Numbered from the stretch's first letter, positions 36,553 through 46,552 are shown. The stretch is 64,000 nt of DNA from Borrelia duttonii Ly (GCF_000019685.1 NC_011229.1:310001-374000), one strand, 5' to 3'. The notes: a model not told the origin generated them from the letters alone. Program-made: numbers and translations.

Positions 36553-36615
36553 ATAAACCCTTACACATTAATCGGACAATTCTACAATGTCCTTAAGCTG
36601 ATAAATTATAAAGAT

Positions 36616-39471
36616 CTAAAGATTATCAGCTAAATTATCATAAAATAAAATCTTTAAACCTGTAAAATCATTTTTAAATACGCTTCTAAGATTTAAACTA
36701 GCAAGATCTCTTTTAACATTTTTCATCATATCCTCATCACGATTTAAGAGATCAAATATTCTAGAAGATTCTGTTAAATTTGCAATTCCTGAATCAAAAA
36801 GATCATGATCTATAATAACACCAGACTTAACCTTATTGCCAAGAGATGCTATTATCTCAACAACTCCAAGATTATTATAAACTTCAATTTCTCTTAGCAA
36901 CAAAGCTTTATGATGATCATTTCCTTTAGGTCTCAAACTTAAAATACTGGATTTCTCTGATTCCAAATTTTGCAATACTCTTAAATAATAACTCCTAGAA
37001 GCTTCAAAATCACCCATTTTATAAAGAACAGATGCTATTGAATTTAAAACTTTATTACTATTTGCAAATCCAGACATATTTTCAACTTTGAATAGCGAAG
37101 TTAATGCATCCTTATAATTATTTTCCTTATAACTAAGTAATGCTAATTTATAGTAAACATCTGGTGAATTAATCCCTTCATTTATTGCCATTTTATAAGA
37201 AGATATGGCTGATTGAAAACCATTTAAAGTTTTAAATATATCTCCTTGCTTTTCATAAATTAAAGCAAGTTCTCTCGAAGCTTTAATAAGGCCATTTCTT
37301 TTATAAAAATCATATTCATTTAAAGCCAAACTGACAATATTACTTGCTTTAAGTGTATCATTTCCCTTCTCATAAATATCTGATAAAATCCTATAAGCAA
37401 TAATCTTGTCACTAGCATTATTAATTAAATCTTCTTGTCTAAAACCGTTTATAGCCGTTAATAAATATCCTTCTGACTTTTTCAAATCTCCCATATAATA
37501 AAAATATCTACCACTTTCAAATAATGCCTTATTATAATCAGGATTTTTTAATAAAATTCTCCTAAGAATATATTCAATCTCCGAATTAAGATTAACATCA
37601 TTTAAAATATCAGAAACACTCTTGCCACTATTTATTTTAAAATTAGAAAACTCTTTATTAAGTAAATTCATTTGAGCATTTAAATATTTTAAATTTCTAG
37701 AGAGAGCATTTATTCGCTTATTATAAACTGTAAATTCTACATATTTATCTATCAATTTCTTAACATACTTAGTATAAACTACCTCATCAATATCTAATTC
37801 CTGATTTGTTTTAATAAAAGCATTTACATTGTCAGCCTCTCTCTCAGCACCAGCTTCAATATAAGCATCAAAAAGCTTAAATAAAACTTCCTTCTTATGA
37901 TGTCCATACTTTGAAAGTAAAATGGTATAATCATTTATACTATTTCTATAATACATAGGATCCACTTGAGCCCACTGAAAATAATTCTCACCCTTAGCCA
38001 TTAATGCCTCATAATCATAAATATCGTAAGATATAACTTCATCCAAAATCGAATTAGCATCAGAATATTCACCAAGCCTCATCTTCATAAAAGCATAAGA
38101 TATATACCCATCTTTATCAAAAATTTTTCGTCTTCTCTTAGAAGCACCCTCAGAAAATGGGTCAACAGTAAACAATTCTTCATATTTTTCCTCAGCACTA
38201 TCAAAATCCTTTATACTCTCAAAAGCCTTAGCATAAGTTAAAAACCACTTTCTATTAGGACGCATATAATATGCATCCTTAAAAGTAGCTTTAGCAAGTT
38301 CTCTTTTATTTTCATATATATATGAAATTCCTTCTTTATATTTTTTATCAGATGCAATATAAAAAAACATAATATCTACTAAAAAATAAAACGACAAAAA
38401 GGTTAATACAATAAAAAAAGAGGCAATTTTTAATATTGGTGTTAAGGCTTTAGAAAGTCTATAACTAAATTGCTTCTCCAGTTTGCTAAATTCTTCTGCC
38501 TTATAATACATAATGGGCAATTTAACAGATCTGCCAATAATATCTCCAACAAATTTAGCAATAAAATTGAGCCCTTTTTTATTTTGCTCAACAAGATCAA
38601 CTAATGCCTCAATTTTATACTTAGAAACATTTTCTAACATTAATGCTTCGGCAATAGCAATTCTCAAATTTCTAGGATAAGAATCTAAATGTTTAAAAAA
38701 TAAAGAATAATTAACTTTAAAATCAGAATCCTCAAAAATTTTGTTCTCTTGATCCTTTAAAGATTGAAAATCACCTGTAAGATTAGACCAATCTTTCTCC
38801 TCTTTAGTATTAGGATCTAAAGAATCATCACTAGAATCAAACTTATTAGAAGAAATTTCATCATCTGCTTCCTTGATTTTACTAATCATATACTCAAGAT
38901 CAAAATCATCATTATTATAATCTTGAGATTCCTGAGTAGAACTATCATCATTTTCAAAAGGATTTTCAAAATCAGAAGAATTTGAATTTAAACCATTCTC
39001 TACATTTGAATTTTGAACATTATCATCATCATCAACATTATTACCAGAATTATCTAAATTCAAATTAATAGCATCATCCAAACTTACAGAATTATCATCA
39101 AGAACTTTATCTAAAGTTTCCTCAAAATGTGAACCTAAAACATCAAAATCCTCATTTAAATTATCAAATTCAGAATCAATTTCTACATTTTCGGAATTTT
39201 TTAAAAGATTAATATCATTTTCACTAGCTTCACTCTTTTGTCCTTCCTCATTATCAAGAACACCAAGAATAGCATCTAAATCTGGGCCTTCATCATGTTC
39301 TTCATCAAAATCAACAACTTCTTCTTGTTCTTCCCAAGGAAGAATAGACTCACCATCCTTTGGAGGGTCAATATCCATTGTAATGCCAAAACTATCTTTT
39401 CTAGCTTTCTCATCAGCAATATTATCTATTATTTCCTTCTTAAACTTATTTATTTTTTCTATATCAGGCAT
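36616..39471 (-). CDS. flcA: Flagellar collar TPR protein FlcA (BB0326-like)
   Basis: A 951-residue protein. Residues about 35-250 are strongly acidic and Asn/Ser-rich, with little predicted structure. One membrane helix lies at about 344-371. The remaining 580 residues are a superhelix of TPR repeats, for example YKEGISYIYENKRELAKATF, SAEEKYEELFTVDPFSEGAS and YKLALLSYKENNYKDALTSL. The B. burgdorferi homologue is known as FlcA, a periplasmic collar protein needed for stator assembly around the motor. The acidic part would then be cytoplasmic. It follows an acyltransferase gene by 14 bases. Confidence 0.9.
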   Translation of the reverse strand: MPDIEKINKFKKEIIDNIADEKARKDSFGITMDIDPPKDGESILPWEEQEEVVDFDEEHDEGPDLDAILGVLDNEEGQKSEASENDINLLKNSENVEIDSEFDNLNEDFDVLGSHFEETLDKVLDDNSVSLDDAINLNLDNSGNNVDDDDNVQNSNVENGLNSNSSDFENPFENDDSSTQESQDYNNDDFDLEYMISKIKEADDEISSNKFDSSDDSLDPNTKEEKDWSNLTGDFQSLKDQENKIFEDSDFKVNYSLFFKHLDSYPRNLRIAIAEALMLENVSKYKIEALVDLVEQNKKGLNFIAKFVGDIIGRSVKLPIMYYKAEEFSKLEKQFSYRLSKALTPILKIASFFIVLTFLSFYFLVDIMFFYIASDKKYKEGISYIYENKRELAKATFKDAYYMRPNRKWFLTYAKAFESIKDFDSAEEKYEELFTVDPFSEGASKRRRKIFDKDGYISYAFMKMRLGEYSDANSILDEVISYDIYDYEALMAKGENYFQWAQVDPMYYRNSINDYTILLSKYGHHKKEVLFKLFDAYIEAGAEREADNVNAFIKTNQELDIDEVVYTKYVKKLIDKYVEFTVYNKRINALSRNLKYLNAQMNLLNKEFSNFKINSGKSVSDILNDVNLNSEIEYILRRILLKNPDYNKALFESGRYFYYMGDLKKSEGYLLTAINGFRQEDLINNASDKIIAYRILSDIYEKGNDTLKASNIVSLALNEYDFYKRNGLIKASRELALIYEKQGDIFKTLNGFQSAISSYKMAINEGINSPDVYYKLALLSYKENNYKDALTSLFKVENMSGFANSNKVLNSIASVLYKMGDFEASRSYYLRVLQNLESEKSSILSLRPKGNDHHKALLLREIEVYNNLGVVEIIASLGNKVKSGVIIDHDLFDSGIANLTESSRIFDLLNRDEDMMKNVKRDLASLNLRSVFKNDFTGLKILFYDNLADNL

Positions 39472-39485
39472 ATTACAATAAAATC

Positions 39486-40379
39486 CTAAATTAAATCATT
39501 ATATATTTTAGCTCCATCCTTATGAAGAATCTCAAAACGTTTTTCTAAATCATCAGCAATTTTGGAACCTAAAATTTCTTTTGTTGGTTCTAAACCTTCT
39601 TTTTTCAATTTTTCTAAAATCAAAGTTTTATATTCAACTATATCCAACACTTCGGTTGTATTATATACAAGAACATCTTCTCTAAAAATATCACACGACA
39701 TATCATCATTTGATGAAACTTCAAGAATATTGCCATTAATACCAACCATTATAAAATAATCAAAAATTTTAAAATAATTTGAAATTTCTGAAATTATCTT
39801 TTTAGTCTCAGGTTTACCTTTTCTATATCTTGTAGCTGTTGGGAAAATAAGAATTATATAACCACTATTCTTTTTATCTGCAACATATCTCATAGAATTA
39901 GCATTAAAAACTCGTCTCTCCCTCATAGTTTTACTATCAACATCAACAAATGCATGTGGAGGATAGATGAATATTACATTATAGCCCAAACTTAAACTTT
40001 TAATTAATAAATTATCTTTAAAAAGTTTAACACCAGCTATAGGAACAACATATTCTGAAATTTCCTTACAATTCATTTTTTCAAGCAAAAATTGAAAACA
40101 AGGAAAATCGAAATTACTATAATGTTCCATTAATATAATTGAAGACTTACCGGATTTGGACTTTTCATAAAGTTTTAAAATATTTTGAATACCAACAATA
40201 GTAGAATTACTCTTAAGTAATCTTTCTATCATCGTATCAACCAACTTTCTACTAACAGAATCAGCCTCATGATACGAACTATTTAAACAATTTATATTTT
40301 CAATATCTTTAAACCTACTAAAGAATTCGTTCTCAATACCTTTAAAATACTTATTAAAACTTTTATTCCGTATAAACAT
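39486..40379 (-). CDS. Glycerophospholipid acyltransferase-like protein
   Basis: A 297-residue protein. The catalytic HX4D of the PlsB/PlsC acyltransferase superfamily is visible as HYSNFD in ILMEHYSNFDFPCFQFLLEK. A later block, IILIFPTATRYRKGKPETKK, resembles the substrate-binding FP-x-G-T-R motif, with Thr-Ala-Thr before Arg. Homologues in Borrelia are annotated as glycerol-3-phosphate acyltransferase; it could be the first or second acylation step. No clear membrane helix is seen. It lies just upstream of flcA in the same direction. Confidence 0.82.
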   Translation of the reverse strand: MFIRNKSFNKYFKGIENEFFSRFKDIENINCLNSSYHEADSVSRKLVDTMIERLLKSNSTIVGIQNILKLYEKSKSGKSSIILMEHYSNFDFPCFQFLLEKMNCKEISEYVVPIAGVKLFKDNLLIKSLSLGYNVIFIYPPHAFVDVDSKTMRERRVFNANSMRYVADKKNSGYIILIFPTATRYRKGKPETKKIISEISNYFKIFDYFIMVGINGNILEVSSNDDMSCDIFREDVLVYNTTEVLDIVEYKTLILEKLKKEGLEPTKEILGSKIADDLEKRFEILHKDGAKIYNDLI

Positions 40380-40578
40380 AAAACTTCATCCTTTAAAGTT
40401 TTTGAAAAACAACATACTAGAAATCCAAAAATACTCAAATGTAATATATAACATGCATCAATAATTTTATATAAATTATACTTTATTTATTTAGCAAATT
40501 AAAGTAAAATCCATTCAAGTATATTAAACAAGAATAATTCATTAAAAAATACAAAATATTTATAAAGGAGAATAAATT

Positions 40579-42165
40579 ATGAAATATAAAGTCATAATTC
40601 TTTTATCTTTCTTAATTATATGGCTAACTTCTTGTTCAAATAATGAACATAAAGAAAAGATAATATTTAGGACAACAGCTGAATCCGAACCTGATTCACT
40701 AGATCCTCAACTAGCTACTTCAGCTCAATCATATAGAATAATCGTAAATATATTTTCAGGATTAACAACAAAAAACACACAAACTGGAGGATATAAACCA
40801 GGACTAGCTAAATCTTGGGATATATCTGAAGATGGACTTGTATACACAATGCACCTAAGAGAAGATATATTTTGGAGTGATGGAGTCCCTATTACTGCTG
40901 AGGGAATTCGAAAATCTTATCTTAGAGTATTAAATAAAAAAACAGGTTCACAATATGTTGATATTATTAAATCAACAATAAAAAATGCACAAGATTATTT
41001 TGATGATAAAATATCAGAATCTGAACTTGGCATTAAAACTATAAATGATTCAACATTAGAAATAACATTAATTAGTCCAAAACCTTATTTTCTTGATATG
41101 TTAACGCATCAAACATTCATACCAGTACCAATTCACACTATTGAAAAATACGGACAAAACTGGACAAACCCTGAAAATATAGTAATAAGTGGTGCATATA
41201 AATTAAAAGAAAGAACACCAAATGAAAAAATAGTTCTTGAAAAGAATAACAAATATTATAACTTTGCAAATGTCGAAATAGACGAAGTAATATTTTATCA
41301 AGCCCAAGGAAACACTGCTTATAATATGTATATAAACGATGAACTTGATTTCTTAACAGCAATAACACCAGAATACCTAGATGAAGCTAGAATAAGAAAC
41401 GATTATTACTCTCACCCTGCAAACACCTTAATCTATATGGCATTCAACACAACTGTCAAACCACTTAACAATGCAAAAGTTAGAGAAGCTTTAACCCTTG
41501 CTATTGACAGAGAAGCTCTAAACAAAATGTCTCTAAAAGGTCAATCACAACCAACTAGAAATATAACCCCATCATTTGAAAACTATGCTTATGGTAAACA
41601 ATTAAAATTATTTGATCCAGAAAGAGCAAAACAATTATTAGCTGAAGCTGGCTATCCTAATGGTTCAGGTTTTCCTACTCTTAAATACAAAACTTCACAA
41701 AAAAACATAATGAAAATAACCGCAGAATTTTTACAAGAACAATTCAAAAAAGTATTAAACATCAATGTTGCGATTGAAATTGAAGAATGGACCACATTTT
41801 TAGGTAGCAGAAGAACAGGTAATTATCAAATATCACATATGGGATGGACAGGGGACTATGTAGATCCATCAACATTCCTTACTCTATTTACAACAGCAAA
41901 TTACAACTTTGGCTCATACGGTTATTCAAGTAAGCAATATGATAATTTAATAAACCAATCGAATTTTATCTTAAATCCTACAGAAAGACAAGAAATTTTA
42001 CGCAAAGCTGAAGAAATAATTGTAGAAAAAGATTTTCCTGCAGCTCCACTTTCAATACCAAAATCATATGCTCTCTTTAGACATGATAGATGGATTGGAT
42101 GGACTCCCAATATTGCAGAAGTTTATCTTTATGAAGATATAAAACAACAAAAAGAAAACACATAA
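40579..42165 (+). CDS. oppA: Oligopeptide-binding lipoprotein OppA, first copy
   Basis: A 528-residue family 5 binding protein for peptides. It has a lipoprotein signal (MKYKVIILLSFLIIWLTSC), then SEPDSLDPQLATSAQS and GLAKSWDISEDGLVYTMHLR, the usual start of the family, and a C-terminus ending in YLYEDI. AAAGGAG precedes the ATG. Borrelia cannot make most amino acids and depends on peptide import; each OppA has its own peptide preference. A hairpin terminator follows. Part of the gene is nearly identical to the second oppA. Confidence 0.96.
   Translation: MKYKVIILLSFLIIWLTSCSNNEHKEKIIFRTTAESEPDSLDPQLATSAQSYRIIVNIFSGLTTKNTQTGGYKPGLAKSWDISEDGLVYTMHLREDIFWSDGVPITAEGIRKSYLRVLNKKTGSQYVDIIKSTIKNAQDYFDDKISESELGIKTINDSTLEITLISPKPYFLDMLTHQTFIPVPIHTIEKYGQNWTNPENIVISGAYKLKERTPNEKIVLEKNNKYYNFANVEIDEVIFYQAQGNTAYNMYINDELDFLTAITPEYLDEARIRNDYYSHPANTLIYMAFNTTVKPLNNAKVREALTLAIDREALNKMSLKGQSQPTRNITPSFENYAYGKQLKLFDPERAKQLLAEAGYPNGSGFPTLKYKTSQKNIMKITAEFLQEQFKKVLNINVAIEIEEWTTFLGSRRTGNYQISHMGWTGDYVDPSTFLTLFTTANYNFGSYGYSSKQYDNLINQSNFILNPTERQEILRKAEEIIVEKDFPAAPLSIPKSYALFRHDRWIGWTPNIAEVYLYEDIKQQKENT
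40871..40938 (+). repeat. oppA: Near-identical tract shared by the two oppA genes, copy 1
   Basis: These 68 bases match 42893-42960 at all but three positions, and the first 34 are identical including third codon positions. They encode WSDGVPITAEGIRKSYLR. Flanking coding sequence is visibly more diverged, which suggests a conversion tract. Confidence 0.75.
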
Positions 42166-42222
42166 AATATGAAATACAATACAAAAATTAACAAACATAA
42201 ACACTAACAATTATTCAAATAC

Positions 42223-42261
42223 AAGCCACTTTTATAAATGAGTTATATGAGTGGTTTTTTT
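42223..42261 (+). terminator. Intrinsic terminator after the first oppA
   Basis: AAGCCACT pairs with AGTGGTTT (one G-T pair), enclosing a 19-base loop and followed by a run of T. It lies about 60 bases after the oppA stop. The rest of the gap to 42600 is AT-rich, holds no gene, and must carry the promoter of the second oppA, which I cannot place with confidence. Confidence 0.65.
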
Positions 42262-42600
42262 AAAAAAACTTAAAAAGTATTTTAAATATAATAAAAGTCT
42301 TTAATTAAGAGATCTCTTAACATAAATTACTAAAATATATTTTAGTCTCAATCACAAAATACATACAATATTTCAAATTTCATGAATACATATTTTCAAA
42401 ATATTCATTTAACGATTTTATTTTATAATTTTCATCAAATCTATTTCAATTAAATATATTTTATGCTTTATTAAATAATTTAAAACAAAACTAAGTAATT
42501 TAATAAAAAATTGTCAAAAAATCATCTAAAACTTTCAATCATTTCAGCTAAAATAGAATTAAAGTTAATAAAAGTAATTAAGTTAAATAAGGAGATCAAA

Positions 42601-44184
42601 ATGCAAATAAAAAAAATAACATTCATTATATTTTTTTTAATAACTATCCTATCCTGTAGTAAGGAAAGCAACAAAGAAAATGTATCATTTAAAATCGCTA
42701 TAGGGGGAGAACCTAAATCAATAGATCCTCAATTAGCTGAAGACAAAATGGGTACTACTATAATTTCACAAATGTTCAATGGCATCGTAATTGGTGACCC
42801 AAAAACTGGCGGATACAAACCAGGGCTAGCTGAATCTTGGGATATATCTCAAGATGGCACTGTATATACATTTAATTTAAGAAAAAATCTTGTTTGGAGT
42901 GATGGAGTCCCTATTACTGCTGAGGGTATTCGAAAATCTTACCTTAGAATATTAAATAAAGAAACAGCATCAAATTATGTTGCACTTGTTAAATCAACAA
43001 TTAAAAATGGAGAAGATTATTTTGAAGGCAAAATATCAGAATCTGAACTTGGTATTAAAGCTATAGACGACCTAACACTAGAAATATCTATTACCGCTCC
43101 AAAATCTTATTTTCTAGATATGTTAGTACACCAATCTTTTATACCAGTACCAGTGCATGTTATCGAAAAACATGGAAATAAATGGACAGATCCTGAAAAT
43201 ATGGTAGTAAGTGGCGCATATAAACTAACTGAGAGAACACCAAATGAAAAAATATCACTTACCAAAAATGACTACTACTTTAATGCTAAAAATATTGAAG
43301 TACAAGAACTGATATTTTACACAATAAATGACGCATCAACTGCCTACAGAATGTATGAAAATAATGAAATCGATGCTGTCTTTGCAATAATTCCATCTGA
43401 CCTAATAAAAGAAATAGAATTAAGAAATGATTATTACTCATCACCTATTAATGGTCTTTATTACTATTCATTCAACACACATATCAAACCTCTTGACAAT
43501 GTAAAAATCAGAGAAGCTTTAACTCTTGCTATTGACAGACAAACATTGACATCAAAAATTATAAAAAATGGGGCTATTCCAACAAGAAATGTAAGTCCAA
43601 AATTCAACAATTATTCCTATAAAAAATCATTAGAACTATTCAACCCACAAAAAGCAAAACAATTAATGAGTGAAGCTGGTTATCCTGATGGAAAAGGTTT
43701 TCCTACATTAAAAATCAAATATAATACAAATGAAAATCACAAAAAAATTGCTGAATTCATTCAAAACCAATGGTTGAAAATTTTAAAGATCAATATTGAA
43801 CTTACAAATGAAGAATGGGCATCATTTCTAGACAACAAACAAAAAGGTAATTATGAAATAGCAAGATCTGGTTGGATAGGTGATTATGCAGATCCATCAA
43901 CATTTTTAACTTTATTTCAAAAGGGACTTTCAAATTTTTCATCATACAATTATTTTAATGAAGAATATGAAAATTTAATGAAACAATCTAATTTCGAACA
44001 AGATCCGATTAAAAGACAAGATATATTAAGAGAAGCCGAATCAATAATTATAGAGAAAGATTTTCCGATAGCTCCAATATACATATATGCAGGAAATTAT
44101 TTATTTAAAAACGATAAATGGACTGGATGGGAACCTAACATTGCAGAAAGATTTGACTTTTCGCAACTTAAACTCATAAAATAG
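42601..44184 (+). CDS. oppA: Oligopeptide-binding lipoprotein OppA, second copy
   Basis: A 527-residue paralogue of the preceding gene, with signal MQIKKITFIIFFLITILSC (lipobox ILSC) and the same family blocks (GEPKSIDPQLAEDKMGT and GLAESWDISQDGTVYTFNLR). I start at the ATG at 42601, where AAGGAG sits six bases upstream; an open 30-codon extension from 42511 would bury the signal peptide. With the first copy it supplies OppBCDF. B. burgdorferi has three such genes here as I recall, so one may have been lost or gained. Confidence 0.96.
   Translation: MQIKKITFIIFFLITILSCSKESNKENVSFKIAIGGEPKSIDPQLAEDKMGTTIISQMFNGIVIGDPKTGGYKPGLAESWDISQDGTVYTFNLRKNLVWSDGVPITAEGIRKSYLRILNKETASNYVALVKSTIKNGEDYFEGKISESELGIKAIDDLTLEISITAPKSYFLDMLVHQSFIPVPVHVIEKHGNKWTDPENMVVSGAYKLTERTPNEKISLTKNDYYFNAKNIEVQELIFYTINDASTAYRMYENNEIDAVFAIIPSDLIKEIELRNDYYSSPINGLYYYSFNTHIKPLDNVKIREALTLAIDRQTLTSKIIKNGAIPTRNVSPKFNNYSYKKSLELFNPQKAKQLMSEAGYPDGKGFPTLKIKYNTNENHKKIAEFIQNQWLKILKINIELTNEEWASFLDNKQKGNYEIARSGWIGDYADPSTFLTLFQKGLSNFSSYNYFNEEYENLMKQSNFEQDPIKRQDILREAESIIIEKDFPIAPIYIYAGNYLFKNDKWTGWEPNIAERFDFSQLKLIK
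42893..42960 (+). repeat. oppA: Near-identical tract shared by the two oppA genes, copy 2
   Basis: This is the partner of 40871-40938, with three mismatches in 68 bases. A second, shorter similar block (ATATCAGAATCTGAACTTGG) follows in both genes, near 41010 and 43033. Confidence 0.75.
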
Positions 44185-44189
44185 AAAAA

Positions 44190-44227
44190 ACAGACATCTA
44201 AATGAAACATTTTTGTTAGATGTCTGT
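44190..44227 (+). terminator. Strong stem-loop after the second oppA, without a T-run
   Basis: A perfect 12-base stem, ACAGACATCTAA with TTAGATGTCTGT, has a 14-base loop and starts five bases after the stop codon. It is followed by AAATTG rather than a run of T, so it may be a transcript end protector or a partial terminator. The rest of the gap to 44552 is AT-rich with no gene. Confidence 0.5.
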
Positions 44228-44465
44228 AAATTGAAAATTTTAAAAAAATTAAAATTATAATTATATATTTAATACAAAAAGATTTACCTACAAAAAAATT
44301 CAAATATAATACTGACAGATGAAATTAACTACTCATACAACATACTACCTTAATTAAAGCAATATAATATTAATATTATAAAGAACAAAAGCAAGAAAAC
44401 CATTAAGTCTACTTAAAATCAACAAAATCAATAGTTACAAATCAATTAAAATAAAGTGAATTTTT

Positions 44466-44496
44466 TTGAATAATATCTCACCTTCTATGTTACAAT
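44466..44496 (+). promoter_or_regulatory. Candidate promoter of oppBCDF
   Basis: TACAAT (44491-44496) is preceded by TG one base upstream, giving an extended -10, with TTGAAT 19 bases before it. The start would lie about 50 bases before the oppB ATG. The spacing is long, so the extended -10 is the main support. Confidence 0.35.
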
Positions 44497-44552
44497 GGTT
44501 CATTATATAACGCATACAAATCTTTATCTTTCTATCATAGTAAGGAGCAATT

Positions 44553-45473
44553 ATGTTAAGGTTTAGTATACAAAAATTACTAGAAACATTACCAACTTTA
44601 ATAATAATAATTTTTTTATGTTTTTTGATAATGAGACTTGCTCCCGGAAATCCATTCGATTCTGAAAAACCAATTGATCCTCAAGTAAAAGAAAAACTAA
44701 TGCAAAAATATCACCTTGATAAGCCTTTTTATATGCAAGCTTATTACTATATTAAAAATATATTAAAAGGTGACTTTGGTCCATCAATAGCAAAAAAGGA
44801 CTTAAGTGTAAATCAATATATAAAATTAGGGTTTCCTAAGTCATTTACAATTGGAATAATTAGTCTTATAATATCTCTTACACTTGGAATTGTACTGGGC
44901 TCACTAGCAGCAATCAACAAAAACACACACATAGATTATATAATAAGAATGGCTGCTATATTTGGAATTTCCGTGCCCACATTTGTAACCGGTCCTATTT
45001 TACAATACATTTTATCTGTCAAATTAAAATTGTTCTATACTTCTGGATGGATTTCAGAAAGAGGTGGTCTTGCAAATTTAATTATGCCAATATTAACAAT
45101 GAGTTTACCATGGATAGCTATTTTTACGCGCATAATTAGAGGTTCTATGCTAGAAATTTTAAATAGTGATTTTGTACGAACAGCAAAAGCTAAAGGACTA
45201 AGCTTTAATGTAATAATTAGAAAGCATGTACTTATAGGAGCTATACTGCCAATTGTAAGCTATATAGGCCCTGCATTTGCTGGTATAATTTCTGGAAGTA
45301 TGGTTATCGAACAAATATTCAGAATTGCTGGAATGGGCATATTTACAATAGAAGCATCTCTAAACAGAGATTATCCATTACTAATGGGCTCATTATTAGT
45401 ATATTCAGCAATATTGCTCATCTCCATTTTGGCATCTGATATTATATACAAAAAACTTGATCCAAGAATATAG
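44553..45473 (+). CDS. oppB: Oligopeptide ABC transporter permease OppB
   Basis: A 306-residue inner-membrane permease with six hydrophobic segments. It starts with the typical DppB/OppB pattern IQKLLETLPTLIIIIFLCFL, then MRLAPGNPF. The EAA loop that contacts the ATPases is near DFVRTAKAKGLSFNVIIRKHVL. The ATG has AAGGAG upstream. It heads the B-C-D-F set shared by both OppA lipoproteins. Confidence 0.97.
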   Translation: MLRFSIQKLLETLPTLIIIIFLCFLIMRLAPGNPFDSEKPIDPQVKEKLMQKYHLDKPFYMQAYYYIKNILKGDFGPSIAKKDLSVNQYIKLGFPKSFTIGIISLIISLTLGIVLGSLAAINKNTHIDYIIRMAAIFGISVPTFVTGPILQYILSVKLKLFYTSGWISERGGLANLIMPILTMSLPWIAIFTRIIRGSMLEILNSDFVRTAKAKGLSFNVIIRKHVLIGAILPIVSYIGPAFAGIISGSMVIEQIFRIAGMGIFTIEASLNRDYPLLMGSLLVYSAILLISILASDIIYKKLDPRI

Positions 45474-45486
45474 GAGAACAAATCAA

Positions 45487-46542
45487 ATGAGCAATATAAA
45501 ACAAAATACATGTGTAAACATCGATACTCAAACAGCAAATAAAAGAGCATGGTTAAGATTTAAAGAAAATAAACTTGCGTATATTAGTATATTTGTCATT
45601 GGATTTTACATGGCAATTGCAATACTTCAGCCAATATTACCAATATATAAATATTATACTCAAATTGTAGAACATGTCGATTTACCTCCATCTTTTAGAT
45701 ATGCAGGAGAACTTTGGTACAAAAAAGAACTTGATTTTATAAAAAGATTAGCAAAAAAGGAAAATAGAGAAATCAATGAAGAAGAAAAAGAAAAACTTGA
45801 GGAGATAAAAAGAAAGATAGAAACTGAAATCCAAATTATTAATGGAAAAGAAACCAAAATACACAAAAGAATATATTTACTAGGCACAGATAATCTTGGA
45901 CGAGACTTGCTTTCACGCATAATACAAGGAAGTCAAATATCGATATCTATTGGATTTATTGGAGCATTAATATCAATGCTTATAGGAAGCATAATAGGAG
46001 CAACAGCAGGTTTCTTTGGCGGCATTATAGATAGAATTATAACTAAAATAACGGAAGTTCTCTATTCTTTACCTAATCTACTTGTAATAATAACCTTAAT
46101 GACGATTATGGAAAGAAACATCATCGGCTTATTTATTGCAATAAGTATAATCTCATGGTTAACAATTTCTAGAATTGTAAGGGGACAAGTAAAAACACTC
46201 TCACAATCTGAATTCATAGAAGCCGCCAGGACATTGGGTGCAACAAATAGAAGAATGATATTCAAACATTTAATACCCAATAGCTTTGGAATGATAGTGA
46301 TTATTACAACAATGAATGTTCCCTCATTCATTATACTTGAATCATTTCTATCATTTCTAGGACTTGGAATATCAGCACCAATGACTAGTTGGGGAGAATT
46401 AATTAAAAATGGAATTCCTACATTTATTGAATATCCATGGAAAATTTTCATACCAGCATCAATCATGACAATTTTCCTATTATTTATGAACTTCTTAGGC
46501 GACGGATTACGAGATGCATTTGATCCAAAAGATAACCTCTAA
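45487..46542 (+). CDS. oppC: Oligopeptide ABC transporter permease OppC, with a charged insertion
   Basis: A 351-residue permease partner of OppB. The conserved YLLGTDNLGRDLLSRIIQGS and the EAA loop SEFIEAARTLGATNRRMIFK are present. Between the first membrane helix and GTDNLGRD there is a long charged helical insertion (about residues 65-120, rich in Glu and Lys) that is longer than I expect in enteric OppC. I use the ATG at 45487 with AGGAG upstream; a TTG at 45457 inside oppB has no ribosome site. The gap to oppB is 13 bases. Confidence 0.96.
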   Translation: MSNIKQNTCVNIDTQTANKRAWLRFKENKLAYISIFVIGFYMAIAILQPILPIYKYYTQIVEHVDLPPSFRYAGELWYKKELDFIKRLAKKENREINEEEKEKLEEIKRKIETEIQIINGKETKIHKRIYLLGTDNLGRDLLSRIIQGSQISISIGFIGALISMLIGSIIGATAGFFGGIIDRIITKITEVLYSLPNLLVIITLMTIMERNIIGLFIAISIISWLTISRIVRGQVKTLSQSEFIEAARTLGATNRRMIFKHLIPNSFGMIVIITTMNVPSFIILESFLSFLGLGISAPMTSWGELIKNGIPTFIEYPWKIFIPASIMTIFLLFMNFLGDGLRDAFDPKDNL

Positions 46543-46552
46543 GGAGATATAA

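Noticed and set aside
42511-42600. An N-terminal extension of 30 codons on the second OppA
   Set aside because: It would place the lipoprotein signal inside the protein. AAGGAG before the ATG at 42601 fixes the real start.
45457-45486. A TTG start for oppC inside the end of oppB
   Set aside because: There is no ribosome site, while AGGAG is well placed before the ATG at 45487.
46062-46466. A minus-strand 134-codon frame
   Set aside because: It is antisense to oppC, whose conserved EAA loop and spacing to oppB and oppD are clear.
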